In this document: piece after piece, positions 23,927 through 34,191 of the stretch
Position numbering within the stretch: position 1 is the first letter of the stretch
Layout of the letters: every line of letters starts with the position of its first letter
NCBI GenBank assembly: GCA_016193465.1
Contig: JACPSE010000091.1
Span: 1 to 36,585 of the forward strand
Reading direction: 5' to 3'
DNA from: Deltaproteobacteria bacterium
GTDB taxonomy: Bacteria > Desulfobacterota > Binatia > UBA9968
DNA length: 36,585 nucleotides
Program-made: the position numbers and the translations under genes
The notes under the pieces: model-generated
What the model saw: only the letters and a program-made list of their open reading frames with translations
What the model was told of the DNA's origin: nothing
The model's database searches: none

Positions 23927-25864
23927 ATGGAGCTTACAGATCAGTTGGTGGAAACGCTGATCCAAGTCGAGGTTCCCAGCAACGGCTACCATAAAGGCCT
24001 GATTTCGTGTCAGGTTGCCTGTCCTGTGCACACGGACGCGCGCGGCTACGTACGCGCGATCGCTAACGGCGATTTCGAGCAAGCCTATCTCATCGCAAGA
24101 GGCCCCAACCCGTTTGCGTCGATCTGCGGAAGGATTTGCGGCGCGCCGTGCGAAACCTCGTGCCGCCGGGGAAAAATTCCTCGCACAGATGACGACGGAT
24201 CGTTTGTGACAATGGATCGGCCGATTGCGATCCGTGCCTTAAAGAGGTTCGTCTGTGAATCCTACGGCGCGGAGGCGCGACCCGCAGCAGAAATCCTGGA
24301 GGCTCTCCGGAGACATCTGCCAGCTGTTGCGGGCGACGGCGAAGAGATGGTGCTTTTACTTCGGGCGGCGGTTCAGGGAACTTTTATCCCTGCCAAGGGG
24401 GAGCAGGTCGCGATCATCGGTTCGGGTCCTGCCGGGCTTAGCGCGGCGCACGATCTGGCGCTACTCGGCTTCAAGCCGGTGGTGTTCGAACTGGAGCCGG
24501 TTGCAGCTGGAATGCTCGCGGTGGGCGTTCCGGAATACCGTCTTCCCCGCGAACTGATTCGACGAGAAGTTTCCGTGATCGAGGCCCTGGGCGCGGAAAT
24601 TCGCTGCAATACCAAAATTGGGCGCGATGTCTCGTTTCACTCTCTGCGAAATGAGTTCTCCGCCGTGATTATCGCCGTTGGCGCCAAGAGCCCGCGAGCT
24701 TTAGGTCTTCCAGGCGAACAAGGGCCGGGCATTTTCGGCGGCGTTGATTTTCTGCGATCGGTGGCGCTCGGTGAGCGTCTGCCGCTGGGATCGGACGTGA
24801 TCGTGATCGGCGGAGGAAACGTGGCCTATGACGTTGCCCGTACGGTAGTTCGCCAGGCAGCCTACGATGCCGCTCGAACGGCAGCCCGCCTGCCGGGAAC
24901 ACGGCGTGTTCGTCTGGTCTCACTCGAAACTCTGGAGGAGATGCCGGCTGACACCGCGGAGATCATCGAAGGAGACGAGGAGGGGATCGAGCGGGTATCG
25001 GGTTGGGGGCCCGTGGCCGTTCAGCGGGGGAATCAAGGAAATGTCGTGGGACTCGATATCAAGCGCTGCTTGCGCGTGTATGACGAGCAGCGTCGTTTTT
25101 CTCCTCAGTTCGAAGAGGGGGACCGGCAGACTCTACAGTGCGACACCGTTTTGATTGCGGCCGGCCAAGCGCCCGATCTTTCTTTTTTGGAGGAGGGCGG
25201 CGCCGATGTCGAGCAGTTTCGGCCGGGCTGGCCTAAGGTCGATTCGACGACACTCATGACCTCGGCCAAAGGGGTCTTTGTCGCAGGGGACCTCGCGCAT
25301 GGAACGCGGCTCTTGATCGACGCTGTGGCGTCTGGAAAAAAGGCGGCCCGCTCAGTCTACCAGTATGTAACTGGCCGGGCGCTCCATCCAGAGACGCTCA
25401 TGAGCTTTATTCGACTCGACCGCTACAAGCGTGAGCCCGGCTTTGAGCGGATTCGACGCATCGGGCTCCCCACATTAGGGCCCGAAGAAAGACTTAAAGA
25501 CCCCAAAGCGCTGGTGGAACAATGCCTCGGAAAAGAAGAAGCGGTGCGGGAAGCCTCGCGCTGCCTCGATTGCGGTGTGACACCCGTTTTCGATGGCAAT
25601 CGTTGCATCCTCTGTGGCGGGTGTGCCGACGTTTGCCCCACCCTTTGCTTGAAGATTGTTCCTCTCTCCTCTCTGAGCCAAATGGGGAACCTCGCCGAGC
25701 TTGTGGAATCTCACCTGGGTGAAAGCGCGGACTTGGAAAACAACTCGGCGATCCTAAAGGATGAGGAGCGCTGTATCCGCTGCGCGCTTTGCGTGGATCG
25801 CTGCCCTGCCGATGCCATTGCCATGGAACAAGTAACCTTCCAAACCGAGTGGAGGACAGTATGA
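23927..25864 (+). CDS. GltD-like FAD-dependent NAD(P) oxidoreductase with 2x[4Fe-4S] ferredoxin domain
   Basis: 645-aa soluble flavoprotein that probably exchanges electrons between NAD(P)H and a membrane complex. The N-terminal helical FeS domain has SCQVACPVHTDARGY and CGRICGAPCETSCRRGKI. Rossmann motif 1, VAIIGSGPAGLSAAHDLA (about residue 160), binds FAD. Rossmann motif 2, VIVIGGGNVAYDVARTVV (about 292), binds NAD(P). The C-terminus carries two [4Fe-4S] motifs, CILCGGCADVCP (about 560) and CIRCALCVDRCP (about 615). The stop overlaps the Rieske start (ATGA). In glutamate synthase this fold feeds GltB, but no GltB is present; fusion by operon to Rieske/cyt b points to an NAD(P)H-linked bc-type complex, as proposed for anammox bacteria. 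Confidence 0.88.
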   Translation: MELTDQLVETLIQVEVPSNGYHKGLISCQVACPVHTDARGYVRAIANGDFEQAYLIARGPNPFASICGRICGAPCETSCRRGKIPRTDDDGSFVTMDRPIAIRALKRFVCESYGAEARPAAEILEALRRHLPAVAGDGEEMVLLLRAAVQGTFIPAKGEQVAIIGSGPAGLSAAHDLALLGFKPVVFELEPVAAGMLAVGVPEYRLPRELIRREVSVIEALGAEIRCNTKIGRDVSFHSLRNEFSAVIIAVGAKSPRALGLPGEQGPGIFGGVDFLRSVALGERLPLGSDVIVIGGGNVAYDVARTVVRQAAYDAARTAARLPGTRRVRLVSLETLEEMPADTAEIIEGDEEGIERVSGWGPVAVQRGNQGNVVGLDIKRCLRVYDEQRRFSPQFEEGDRQTLQCDTVLIAAGQAPDLSFLEEGGADVEQFRPGWPKVDSTTLMTSAKGVFVAGDLAHGTRLLIDAVASGKKAARSVYQYVTGRALHPETLMSFIRLDRYKREPGFERIRRIGLPTLGPEERLKDPKALVEQCLGKEEAVREASRCLDCGVTPVFDGNRCILCGGCADVCPTLCLKIVPLSSLSQMGNLAELVESHLGESADLENNSAILKDEERCIRCALCVDRCPADAIAMEQVTFQTEWRTV

Positions 25865-26358
25865 CGACCGACGCCAAACCGACACAGACTAGCCGATCTC
25901 GGCTCGATCCGGAGGCGATGCCACGGAGGGATTTTCTTGGCCTGACCGCCTGGTGGTCTGCGGCCGCCACCCTCCTTTTCGGATTTCTTGGTGCGATGCG
26001 TCTGCCGAAAGCGGCTGTGCTCCCTTCGCCATCCAAAAAATTCAGGATCACGCTTCCCGCTTCCTTAGCTCCCGGGCAACCCTACCTACCGGCGGGTCGG
26101 TCTGTGGCCCTCTATAAGGAAGAAAGTCAAGTCTATGCGATCTCGCTCGTTTGCACTCATTTGGGTTGCATTGTCAAAGCGACCGACAGCGGTTTTGACT
26201 GTCCCTGCCATGGCTCAAAATTCGCAAAGGACGGCTCCGTATTGAAAGGGCCGGCGCCCAAAGCCTTGCCGTGGCGCGAGGTGAAGCATTTGAGCGGCGA
26301 CAATTTTTTCGTTGACGAGGGGAAGAGCGTCCCAGCGGGGACAACGGCGGGCGTATGA
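25861..26358 (+). CDS. Rieske [2Fe-2S] protein of a cytochrome bc complex
   Basis: 165 aa from ATG 25861, which overlaps the preceding stop. It carries a Tat-type/membrane anchor (PRRDFLGLTAWWSAAATLLF) and the two cluster motifs CTHLGC and CPCHGS, each supplying Cys and His ligands and the disulfide Cys. GSKFAKDGSVLKGPAPKALP is the usual following segment. It oxidises quinol at the Qo site of the cytochrome b encoded next (ATGA overlap at 26355). The frame is open back to 25789, but starting there would run deep into the flavoprotein gene. Confidence 0.95.
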   Translation: MTTDAKPTQTSRSRLDPEAMPRRDFLGLTAWWSAAATLLFGFLGAMRLPKAAVLPSPSKKFRITLPASLAPGQPYLPAGRSVALYKEESQVYAISLVCTHLGCIVKATDSGFDCPCHGSKFAKDGSVLKGPAPKALPWREVKHLSGDNFFVDEGKSVPAGTTAGV

Positions 26359-27923
26359 GTGATGTCGCGGAAAAACGGAGCGCAAGGGAGGAATCGGCGG
26401 TTGGCCGTTCCCTGGAAAACCTCAAGGCGGCTCCCCGCCGGTTTACCGAGACGGTGTTCCGTTCGGGAAGGCCTCATTCGGATCGGACTCGCTCGACCTT
26501 CGTCTTTGGCAATGTCTTTCTCCACCTGCACCCGGTCCGGACACACCGATGGAGCCTGCGCTGGTCGGCCACCTGGGGCTTGGGCATCGCGGCTATCTCC
26601 TGCTTCTTTGTTCTGCTGGTGACCGGCGTGCTTCTCATGTTTTATTACAAGCCGTACCCGGACGTTGCCTACCTTTCCATTAAAGATATCCATTTCGTCG
26701 TGCCCACGGGCCGCTTCATGCGGAACATCCACCGTTGGTCGGGCAATATAATGGTGGTGATCGTTCTCCTTCACATGGCCCGTGTCTTTTATACTGCGGC
26801 TTATCGCTCGCCGCGCGAATTTAACTGGGTGATCGGCATGGGGCTTTTGATGGCCACTCTCGGCCTTTCATTCACCGGATATCTTTTGCCGTGGGATCAG
26901 TTGGCCTATTGGGCGATCACCATCGGCGCTAACATCGCGCAGTCTCCTCGGGAGCTGACGGATGCGCTGGGGATAACAGAGTGGTTTGACGTGGGCGGGT
27001 TGCAAAAGTTGATCCTTTTGGGCGCCGAAGAGGTCGGAGAAGAGGCGCTCATCCGCTTCTATCTTTTTCACGTGATGATTCTGCCGTTGATTTTGGTGAT
27101 CCTGGTGACCGTTCACTTCTGGCGCATCCGTAAAGACGGCGGACTGGCGAGGCCCATTGACGCCGACAACCGGCTCGGACCTTCCTCGGGAGATGTGTAT
27201 CCGGTTTTTACGGAGGCCGCTCAAAAAACCTACAGCCTGGCTGCAGTTGTAAAAGGAAAAACGCCGATTGTGGGGCACGGACCCGAACAGACTATCCCTT
27301 CTATGCCTCATCTTTTGATTGGAGAGGCCGCGGTCTTCATGTTGACGATTGCCCTCTCCGTCATTCTTGCGATTTTTCTCGACGCCCCTTTGAAAGAGTT
27401 AGCGAACCCGGCAGTCCCCGAAAACCCCGCCAAAGCTCCGTGGTACTTCCTCGGGCTTCAAGAGCTGGTTTCCCACTCCGCCTTCATGGGAGGCATCGGA
27501 ATCCCGTTGATCGTGCTCATCGGTCTTGGCCTGATTCCTTACCTCGATCGAGAGACGGAGGGGAGCGGACTATGGTTCGGCGGGCTGGGGGGACGGTCGC
27601 TGGTTATCCGCTCGGCCATCTTCGGCCTTGCGGCCGTAGTGGCGGTCGAGGCGTTTGTAATTCGCTTCGGCTGGATTCGGCAATGGTGGCCCAACACACC
27701 CCAGATGATCATCACCTTTATCAATTCGGGAACGCTTCTTACCTTTCTCTACGCTACGTACTCCGTTTGGTGTCTTAGAAAGTACAACTCGACGCGGGCA
27801 GGCGCTCTCGCCCTATTCACCTGTTTTGTCTGCGGTTTCGTTGTGCTCACCGTAGTTGGAACGTACTTCCGCGGACCCAACTGGGATTTTTATTGGTCTC
27901 CATCGCAGTGGCCAGGGCACTAA
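26355..27923 (+). CDS. Cytochrome b (fused b6/subunit IV) of a bc-type complex
   Basis: 522-aa membrane protein binding two b hemes. Helix B ligands are His126 and His140 (13 residues between), helix D ligands His239 and His254 (14 between); the 14-residue spacing is the cytochrome b6 type. The subunit-IV-like half follows in the same chain. The Qo-site motif normally PEWY reads APWY (361-364) in NPAKAPWYFLGLQELV, so the Glu is absent, as in several deep-branching bc complexes. About eight to nine membrane helices plus a 60-residue soluble N-terminus. The gene is coupled to Rieske and lies 1 bp before the heptaheme cytochrome gene. Confidence 0.95.
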   Translation: MSDVAEKRSAREESAVGRSLENLKAAPRRFTETVFRSGRPHSDRTRSTFVFGNVFLHLHPVRTHRWSLRWSATWGLGIAAISCFFVLLVTGVLLMFYYKPYPDVAYLSIKDIHFVVPTGRFMRNIHRWSGNIMVVIVLLHMARVFYTAAYRSPREFNWVIGMGLLMATLGLSFTGYLLPWDQLAYWAITIGANIAQSPRELTDALGITEWFDVGGLQKLILLGAEEVGEEALIRFYLFHVMILPLILVILVTVHFWRIRKDGGLARPIDADNRLGPSSGDVYPVFTEAAQKTYSLAAVVKGKTPIVGHGPEQTIPSMPHLLIGEAAVFMLTIALSVILAIFLDAPLKELANPAVPENPAKAPWYFLGLQELVSHSAFMGGIGIPLIVLIGLGLIPYLDRETEGSGLWFGGLGGRSLVIRSAIFGLAAVVAVEAFVIRFGWIRQWWPNTPQMIITFINSGTLLTFLYATYSVWCLRKYNSTRAGALALFTCFVCGFVVLTVVGTYFRGPNWDFYWSPSQWPGH

Positions 27924-27924
27924 G

Positions 27925-29598
27925 ATGAAGGCGAACAAACATCTACTCCTTTGGTCGAGTCTCGCAGCGTTGGCCGTGCTTTTGTGGGCCGCGGTCCATG
28001 AGAACTTCTTTCGCGATTGGCGCGTCACTCAGCGGGAGATTCAGGCGCGGCTTCCCTCGTCTCAGGCCGATGCGTTTACCATTCAGCTCAAACAGATTGT
28101 CAGTCGCGAAGTCGGGGCAACGGATCGGTGTGTGAGCTGCCATGTCGGAATGGCGCCGGGTGAGAGCGGCATCGAGGGGGACCGGCTCTTCGGGCGCCAC
28201 CCCGACGTTGTCCACGATCCCGCCTCTTATGGTTGCACGGTCTGTCACGGCGGACAGGGGCGAGCGACCGAGACTGCGGACGCGCATGGCACGGTCCCTC
28301 ATTGGCCGGAACCGATGCTTTCCAAAGAGTACTTGTTTGCCGGCTGTGGAGGATGTCACACCCACTTAAGTGTCTCCAACCTCACGCAACTTGAAGAAGG
28401 GAGGGCCCGTTTCGAGCAAGCCGATTGCCTCGCTTGCCACAAATTGGACGGACGCGGCGGGACGCTTCGCCCGGGCGGAGCGGGAGGACAGGAGGGACCC
28501 GATCTCTCCCGCGTGGGTGCGTATGGATTTAAGGCGAACTGGTACGAGCACCATATCGAGCAAAAAAAGAAGGCGGCCTCCGGTCCGTGGATCTCCGCAT
28601 TTGGTGAGCTTTCCGCTTCGGAGCGTCTCGCGACCGACGAATACCTGCGCTCCCGTGTTGGCGCGCCCGGTTTATCGGAAGCCAAAGCCCTCTTTCATAC
28701 GCTGGGATGCCGTGGGTGCCACAAAGTCCGGGGTGTCGGCGGCGATGACGGCCCGGACCTGACCGCGGTTGGAAACAAAGATCCCGGACAAGTCAGTTTC
28801 GCCCAGGTGGAAGGCGAACGGACACTCGCGAATTGGTTCAAAAAGCATTTCCGTTCTCCTGCGACGGTGGTACACGGCTCTGCCATGCCCGAGTTGGGAC
28901 TGACAGAGCAACAGATCGATCAACTCACTTTTTACGTGTTGTCGCTTCGCCACCGGATTTATCCGGAAGCCCTTTGGCCGAAAGACCGGATTCGGGCGGA
29001 GCGTTTTGGAATGAGAGAATTCGCGACGGACGGTGCGACGCTCTATGGAACTTTCTGCGCGGCCTGCCACGGCGCGAAAGGCGAAGGAATGCGTTACCCG
29101 GGTTTCACTCCCTTCCCAGCCATCGGAAATCCTGATTTCCTTCGGTTGGTTTCGGACGATTTCTTAAGGGAGCAGATCAAGCGGGGTCGGCCCGGGCGGC
29201 GGATGCCGGCCTGGGGACAGCAAGAAGGAGGCTTACGCGACGAGGAGATCGGTCGGCTGGTGGCGTACGTTCGAAATCTTGGAGGCGCCGCTTATGAAGG
29301 AGATCCCAAGCCGCGTCGGTGGGTTCAGGGTGATGCGGCGGAAGGGGAGCGACTGTTTGCCAAAGCTTGCGGGGTGTGCCACGGGGAGCGCGGAGAAGGT
29401 CGAGAGGGGCCTCAGCTCAACAACCGGGTTTTTCTCGATCTCGCCGCTGACACTTATCTCTTCAAAACCATCCGAAACGGTCGCAAGGGAACCTCGATGG
29501 CCGGATTCGGAGGGGGTTCATCGGTGCGGGGGGCTATGACGGACGCGGAGATTTCATCAATTGTCGCGTTCCTGCGAACCTGGGAGGGAAAAAAATGA
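27925..29598 (+). CDS. Membrane-anchored heptaheme cytochrome c
   Basis: 557 aa from ATG 27925 (the upstream open frame to 27856 overlaps cyt b and is unlikely). An N-terminal anchor ([18 protein letters not shown]) precedes seven CxxCH heme motifs: CVSCH 69, CTVCH 104, CGGCH 141, CLACH 168, CRGCH 262, CAACH 378, CGVCH 482. The first three are crowded and lack monoheme domain spacing. The last four head separate cytochrome c domains, with likely axial Met in segments such as [15 protein letters not shown] and TSMAGFG. It replaces cytochrome c1 or f and could carry electrons between the bc complex and the molybdoenzyme encoded next (ATGA overlap). Confidence 0.93.
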   Translation: MKANKHLLLWSSLAALAVLLWAAVHENFFRDWRVTQREIQARLPSSQADAFTIQLKQIVSREVGATDRCVSCHVGMAPGESGIEGDRLFGRHPDVVHDPASYGCTVCHGGQGRATETADAHGTVPHWPEPMLSKEYLFAGCGGCHTHLSVSNLTQLEEGRARFEQADCLACHKLDGRGGTLRPGGAGGQEGPDLSRVGAYGFKANWYEHHIEQKKKAASGPWISAFGELSASERLATDEYLRSRVGAPGLSEAKALFHTLGCRGCHKVRGVGGDDGPDLTAVGNKDPGQVSFAQVEGERTLANWFKKHFRSPATVVHGSAMPELGLTEQQIDQLTFYVLSLRHRIYPEALWPKDRIRAERFGMREFATDGATLYGTFCAACHGAKGEGMRYPGFTPFPAIGNPDFLRLVSDDFLREQIKRGRPGRRMPAWGQQEGGLRDEEIGRLVAYVRNLGGAAYEGDPKPRRWVQGDAAEGERLFAKACGVCHGERGEGREGPQLNNRVFLDLAADTYLFKTIRNGRKGTSMAGFGGGSSVRGAMTDAEISSIVAFLRTWEGKK

Positions 29599-32500
29599 AG
29601 AACATTAGCCGTCGTGAATTCCTGGAGTGGGTGGGAGTTGCGGGCTTTTCGACGTTTCTGGCCTCGGTGAGTGATGCCTGGGGCATCGGGGCGATTGAAA
29701 ATCCGTTGGCGGCCTACCCAAGCCGCGATTGGGAAAAGGTCTATCGCGATCTTTGGAAATCCGACTCGACCTTTACCTTTCTCTGCGCCCCCAACGATAC
29801 CCACAACTGCATCTTGAATGCCTACGTTCGTGACGGCGTGGTCACGCGGATCGGTCCGACCATGAAATACGGCGAGGCGACGGACCTCTACGGGTCGAAG
29901 GTCTCTCATCGGTGGGACCCTCGCGTCTGCCAAAAGGGACTGGCCCTCACCCGCCGCTTCTACGGCGACCGCCGGCTGCGCTATCCCATGGTGCGCAAGG
30001 GCTTTAAGGCCTGGGTTGAGAAAGGATTTCCTCGCGGCAAGGATGGCCGACCTCCGAAAGAATACTTCAACCGGGGCCGCGATGAGTGGCTGCGGATCAC
30101 GCACGAGCAAGCGGCGGATCTGGTCGCGGCAGCGTTAGTCAATATCGCCACGACTTACAACGGCGAGAAGGGGCAGAAACTGCTCTTGCGGCAAGGATAC
30201 GAAGAGGAGACCGTTCAGGCAACGAAAGGGGCTGGGACCCAGGTTCTTAAGTTCCGCGGCGGAATGCCTCTTCTGGGACTCACTCGAGTTTTCGGGTTGT
30301 ACCGCGTAGCCAATTCCATGGCCTTGCTCGATCACAAGCTGCGCGGGGTGAAACCCGAAGATGCTCTGGGAGGGCGGGGCTGGGACAATTACTCCTGGCA
30401 CACCGATCTTCCGCCGGGCCATCCCATGGTGACAGGCCAGCAGACCGTGGAGTTCGATCTCCACGCCGTGGAGCTGGCCCGCATGGTGGTGGTGTGGGGA
30501 ATGAATTGGGTGACCACGAAGATGCCGGATACGCACTGGCTGACAGAGGCCAGGATCAAAGGGACCAAGGTGGTGGTGATCGCCTGTGAATATTCCTCCA
30601 CCAGCATAAAAGCCGACGACGCCATTGTGGTTCGTCCCGGCACGACTCCCGCGCTCGCCCTGGGGCTTTGCAACGTCATTATGCGGGAAAAACTCTACGA
30701 TGGAGATTACGTCCGGCGCTTCACCGATCTCCCGCTCCTGGTTCGGGCCGACAGCCTGAAGCTCCTTCGGGCCGAGGAAGTCTTTGGCACCAAGCCGGCA
30801 CCGCTTAAAAACCAGACGAAGACCGTCGGCAAAGGGGACAAAGTGCCGCCCCCGGGCGCTCAAACCGACATCCTGATTCCGGAGGAGATGAGACAGGCCT
30901 GGGGAGATTTCGTCTGGTGGAATCGAAAAACATCCAAGCCCGAAGCGATCACGCGCGACCAGGTGGGAAAATTCTCTGCCGTGGCCGAGCCGCTTCTGGA
31001 GGGGTCCGTGGAGGTGACGCTCAAAGATGGAAAAAAGATCGCCTGTCGCCCGATCTTCGATGTGATCCTCCAATATGTGAAGCATTTCGATCCGAAGACA
31101 ACCGAAGAAATAACCTGGGCGCCCGCGCAAGCGGTTGAAAGTCTGGCGCGGGAGATCGCCAAGGCTCCGGGGACCACCCTGTTCGCGATCGGCATGGGCC
31201 CCAACCAATTTTTCAATAATGACAACAAAGACCGGACGCAATTTCTCCTTGCTGCGCTCACCGGCAACATCGGAAAACTGACTGGCAATATCGGCTCTTA
31301 CGCCGGGAACTACCGGGTGGCCATGTTCAACGGCGTTCCGCAATACATCGCCGAGAACCCATTTGATATCGAACCCGATGCTGCCAAGCCTTCGCGGCCG
31401 AGATTTTATTGGAAGGCCGAGTCGGCCCACTACTACAACCACGAGGATCATCCCCTGAAGATGGGCAAGACCATGATTACGGGAAAATCCCATATGCCGA
31501 CCCCGACCAAGTCGCTTTGGTTTGCCAACGCCAACTCGATTTTGGGAAACGTCAAGTGGCACTACAACACCGTCGTCAATGTCCTTCCCAAGATAGAGAT
31601 GATCGCAATGCAGGAGTGGTGGTGGTCGACCTCGTGCGAATGGGCCGATCTGGTCTTTGCGGTGGATAGTTGGGCCGAGCTCAAGTATCCCGACATGTGC
31701 TGCTCGGTCACCAACCCTTTTCTGACTGTTTTTCCCCGCACTCCCCTGGAGCGGCCGTTCGAGACCCGGGGAGACATTGAGTGCCTGGCGCTCGTAGGGG
31801 ACGCCCTCGCCAAACGAACAGGCGACTCGCGTTTCGCCGATATGTGGAAGTTTGTGAAAGAGGGCAAGGTGGAAGTTTATTTGCAACGGATCCTCGACCA
31901 TTCTTCGACTACGAAGGGTTACAAGTTCGCGGACTTGGAGGAAAAGGCGAAGAAGGGAATTCCTGCCCTCATGATGACCCGAACCAATCCGAAGTCGGTC
32001 GGCTATGAGCAGGTTTACGACTCCCGCCCGTGGTACACCAAGACGGGTCGTTTGGAGTTTTACCGGGAAGAGGATGAATTCATTGATGCCGGAGAAAACC
32101 TGCCGGTTCATCGCGAGCCAGTCGATTCCACCTTCTACGAACCCAACGTGATTGTGGCTCCACCGCATCCTTTCATAAAGGCCAGGGGACCCGAGAGCTA
32201 CGGAGTCAAAAGGAACGATCTCTCCAACGAAGTTCGCCAGGGACGAAATGTCGTCAAGACCTGGGAAGAAGCTAAAAAAACCGCCCATCCCCTCGCTAAA
32301 GACGGCTACAAGTTCGTCTTTCATACGCCGAAGTACCGGCATGGAGCGCATACCATGCCGATCGATACCGACATGGTGGCGATGCTGTTTGGTCCCTTCG
32401 GGGACATTTACCGCCATGACAAGCGCCAGCCCTCTGTCGCAGAGGCTTACGTCGATATCCATCCCGACGATGCCAAGTCGCTCGGGATCGATGACGGAGA

Positions 32501-33053
32501 CTACGTTTGGATCGATTCCGATCCCGAAGACCGCCCGTTCCGCGGCTGGAAAAAGAACGACAAAGATTACAAGTTCTCGCGGCTTCTTTGCCGCGCCCGT
32601 TACTATCCCGGCACGCCCAGAGGAATCACGCGCATGTGGTTCAATATGTACGGCGCCACTCCGGGATCGGTCGAAGGACATCAGTCACGGGAAGATGGGT
32701 TGGCCAAGAATCCGCGCAGCCCCTATCAGGCGATGTTCCGCTCCGGCTCGCATCAGTCGGCGACCCGAGGCTGGCTGAAGCCTACCTGGATGACCGATTC
32801 GCTGGTGCGTAAGAATCTGTTCGGCCATTCGGTGGATAAAGGCTTTCTCCCCGACGTCCATTGCCCGACGGGCGCGCCGCGCGAGGCGATCGTCAAGATC
32901 TCAAAGGCAGAGGCCGGCGGGCTTAACGGCAAGGGGCTGTGGCGTCCCGCAGCAATCGGGCTTCGGCCCAAATATGAGCGCAAGGGAATGAAGGACTACC
33001 TCGCGGGAAAATTCATTGTCGCCTCAAATTCTAAGAAAGGCGGGAAGAAATAA
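29595..33053 (+). CDS. NXR/NAR-type molybdopterin oxidoreductase catalytic subunit (type II DMSO reductase family)
   Basis: 1152-aa Mo-bisPGD enzyme with Tat signal ([10 protein letters not shown]), so periplasmic. Cluster FS0 ligands appear as Cys64-x3-Asp68-x3-Cys72 in CAPNDTHNC plus Cys112 in DPRVCQKG; Asp stands where NarG has Cys. The Mo ligand is predicted to be Asp271 in [13 protein letters not shown], the signature of the NarG/NxrA group. Length fits NxrA (about 1,150) better than cytoplasmic NarG (about 1,250). Candidate reactions: nitrite oxidation, nitrate reduction, or another oxyanion or hydrocarbon substrate. Translationally coupled to the cytochrome c gene before it and the FeS-subunit gene after it. 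Direction of catalysis is not readable from sequence. Confidence 0.88.
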   Translation: MKNISRREFLEWVGVAGFSTFLASVSDAWGIGAIENPLAAYPSRDWEKVYRDLWKSDSTFTFLCAPNDTHNCILNAYVRDGVVTRIGPTMKYGEATDLYGSKVSHRWDPRVCQKGLALTRRFYGDRRLRYPMVRKGFKAWVEKGFPRGKDGRPPKEYFNRGRDEWLRITHEQAADLVAAALVNIATTYNGEKGQKLLLRQGYEEETVQATKGAGTQVLKFRGGMPLLGLTRVFGLYRVANSMALLDHKLRGVKPEDALGGRGWDNYSWHTDLPPGHPMVTGQQTVEFDLHAVELARMVVVWGMNWVTTKMPDTHWLTEARIKGTKVVVIACEYSSTSIKADDAIVVRPGTTPALALGLCNVIMREKLYDGDYVRRFTDLPLLVRADSLKLLRAEEVFGTKPAPLKNQTKTVGKGDKVPPPGAQTDILIPEEMRQAWGDFVWWNRKTSKPEAITRDQVGKFSAVAEPLLEGSVEVTLKDGKKIACRPIFDVILQYVKHFDPKTTEEITWAPAQAVESLAREIAKAPGTTLFAIGMGPNQFFNNDNKDRTQFLLAALTGNIGKLTGNIGSYAGNYRVAMFNGVPQYIAENPFDIEPDAAKPSRPRFYWKAESAHYYNHEDHPLKMGKTMITGKSHMPTPTKSLWFANANSILGNVKWHYNTVVNVLPKIEMIAMQEWWWSTSCEWADLVFAVDSWAELKYPDMCCSVTNPFLTVFPRTPLERPFETRGDIECLALVGDALAKRTGDSRFADMWKFVKEGKVEVYLQRILDHSSTTKGYKFADLEEKAKKGIPALMMTRTNPKSVGYEQVYDSRPWYTKTGRLEFYREEDEFIDAGENLPVHREPVDSTFYEPNVIVAPPHPFIKARGPESYGVKRNDLSNEVRQGRNVVKTWEEAKKTAHPLAKDGYKFVFHTPKYRHGAHTMPIDTDMVAMLFGPFGDIYRHDKRQPSVAEAYVDIHPDDAKSLGIDDGDYVWIDSDPEDRPFRGWKKNDKDYKFSRLLCRARYYPGTPRGITRMWFNMYGATPGSVEGHQSREDGLAKNPRSPYQAMFRSGSHQSATRGWLKPTWMTDSLVRKNLFGHSVDKGFLPDVHCPTGAPREAIVKISKAEAGGLNGKGLWRPAAIGLRPKYERKGMKDYLAGKFIVASNSKKGGKK

Positions 33054-34180
33054 TGGCACGCGTATACAATTGGCAAATCGGCCGTGAAATGCCCTACTGG
33101 TATCCGGAGCACCGGCCCAAACGACAGTTTGCAGCCGTCTTCGATACCAACAAATGCATCGCCTGTCAGACCTGCACGCTCGCCTGCAAAACCACCTGGA
33201 CGAGCGGCAAGGGCCAGGAGTACATGCTGTGGAATAACGTTGAGACTAAACCCTACGGCTTTTATCCGCTCGCATGGGATTTGAACCTTCTCGAAAAGCT
33301 CGGCGCGCAAAATTGGGAGGGCGAGCGTTATTCGGGGCGGACGATCTTTGAGGCGGCGCAACCGGGAGAGCGGGTCCTGGGCTGGCGACCTGAAGACATC
33401 GACTATGCCAATCCCAACGTCGGTGAAGATGACTGCGTGAACGGCGTGGAAAAGGGCGCCCACTTCAGCGGCGTGCACAAATCCTGGTTCTTTTACCTTG
33501 CCCGCATCTGTAACCATTGCACCTATCCGGCCTGCCTTGCTTCCTGCCCACGCGGCTCTATTTACAAAAGGCCTGAGGACGGCATCGTTCTGATCGACCA
33601 GGGGCGCTGCCGGGGATATCAGGAATGCGTCAAGGGGTGTCCTTACAAGAAGACGTTTTACAACACGATGACAGGGACATCCGAGAAATGCATCGCCTGT
33701 TTTCCCAAGATTGAGCTCGGAATGCAGCCCCAGTGCTTCGTAAACTGCATCGGCAAGATCCGCTTTGCGGGATGGATTTCCAAACCCGAGAACGCGAGAG
33801 CCGACAATCCGATCGATTTCTTGGTGCACGTAAAGAAGGTCGCGCTGCCGCTCTTTCCACAGTTCGGACTCGAGCCCAACGTCTATTACATCCCCCCCGT
33901 CAATGTGCCGCGGGAGTTTCTCCTTCAGATGTTCGGGCCGAACGTAGATGCAGCGATAGAAACCTACCAAAACGCCCCCCGAGACAAAGATCTTTCCGGC
34001 CTGCTAACGCTCTTTGGCTCGACAGAGTCCATGGTCTCGAAATGGAAGCGAGTCGAGGAGCAGGTGATGGGCTACGACGAGGGCGGCCGGGAAATCATCC
34101 GGGTTCCCCTCCGCGAGCCGACGCATATCCGGCAAGCGTTTGACGCCGCCCGGGGCGTTGCGAGGACAAACATTTCTTAA
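33053..34180 (+). CDS. NXR/NAR-type iron-sulfur beta subunit
   Basis: 375-aa electron-transfer subunit with four clusters. Motifs: [48 protein letters not shown] (Tyr in place of one Cys, giving the [3Fe-4S] site), and [11 protein letters not shown] with [24 protein letters not shown] and [16 protein letters not shown] are typical of NxrB/NarH. It has no signal peptide of its own and would be exported in complex with the Tat-signal alpha subunit. The ATG shares one base with the alpha stop (TAATG). Confidence 0.93.
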   Translation: MARVYNWQIGREMPYWYPEHRPKRQFAAVFDTNKCIACQTCTLACKTTWTSGKGQEYMLWNNVETKPYGFYPLAWDLNLLEKLGAQNWEGERYSGRTIFEAAQPGERVLGWRPEDIDYANPNVGEDDCVNGVEKGAHFSGVHKSWFFYLARICNHCTYPACLASCPRGSIYKRPEDGIVLIDQGRCRGYQECVKGCPYKKTFYNTMTGTSEKCIACFPKIELGMQPQCFVNCIGKIRFAGWISKPENARADNPIDFLVHVKKVALPLFPQFGLEPNVYYIPPVNVPREFLLQMFGPNVDAAIETYQNAPRDKDLSGLLTLFGSTESMVSKWKRVEEQVMGYDEGGREIIRVPLREPTHIRQAFDAARGVARTNIS

Positions 34181-34191
34181 GGAGAACAGCT

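Noticed and set aside
23927-25864. Glutamate synthase small subunit (gltD)
   Set aside because: No gltB is adjacent, an extra 2x[4Fe-4S] C-terminal domain is present, and the gene is coupled to Rieske/cyt b.
30135-32681. 848-aa open frame on the minus strand opposite the molybdoenzyme gene
   Set aside because: No recognisable domain; long antisense frames arise from codon bias of the GC-rich sense gene, which has clear motifs throughout.
32996-33970. 324-aa minus-strand frame opposite the FeS-subunit gene
   Set aside because: The sense strand encodes all four FeS-cluster motifs; the antisense product has no recognisable features.
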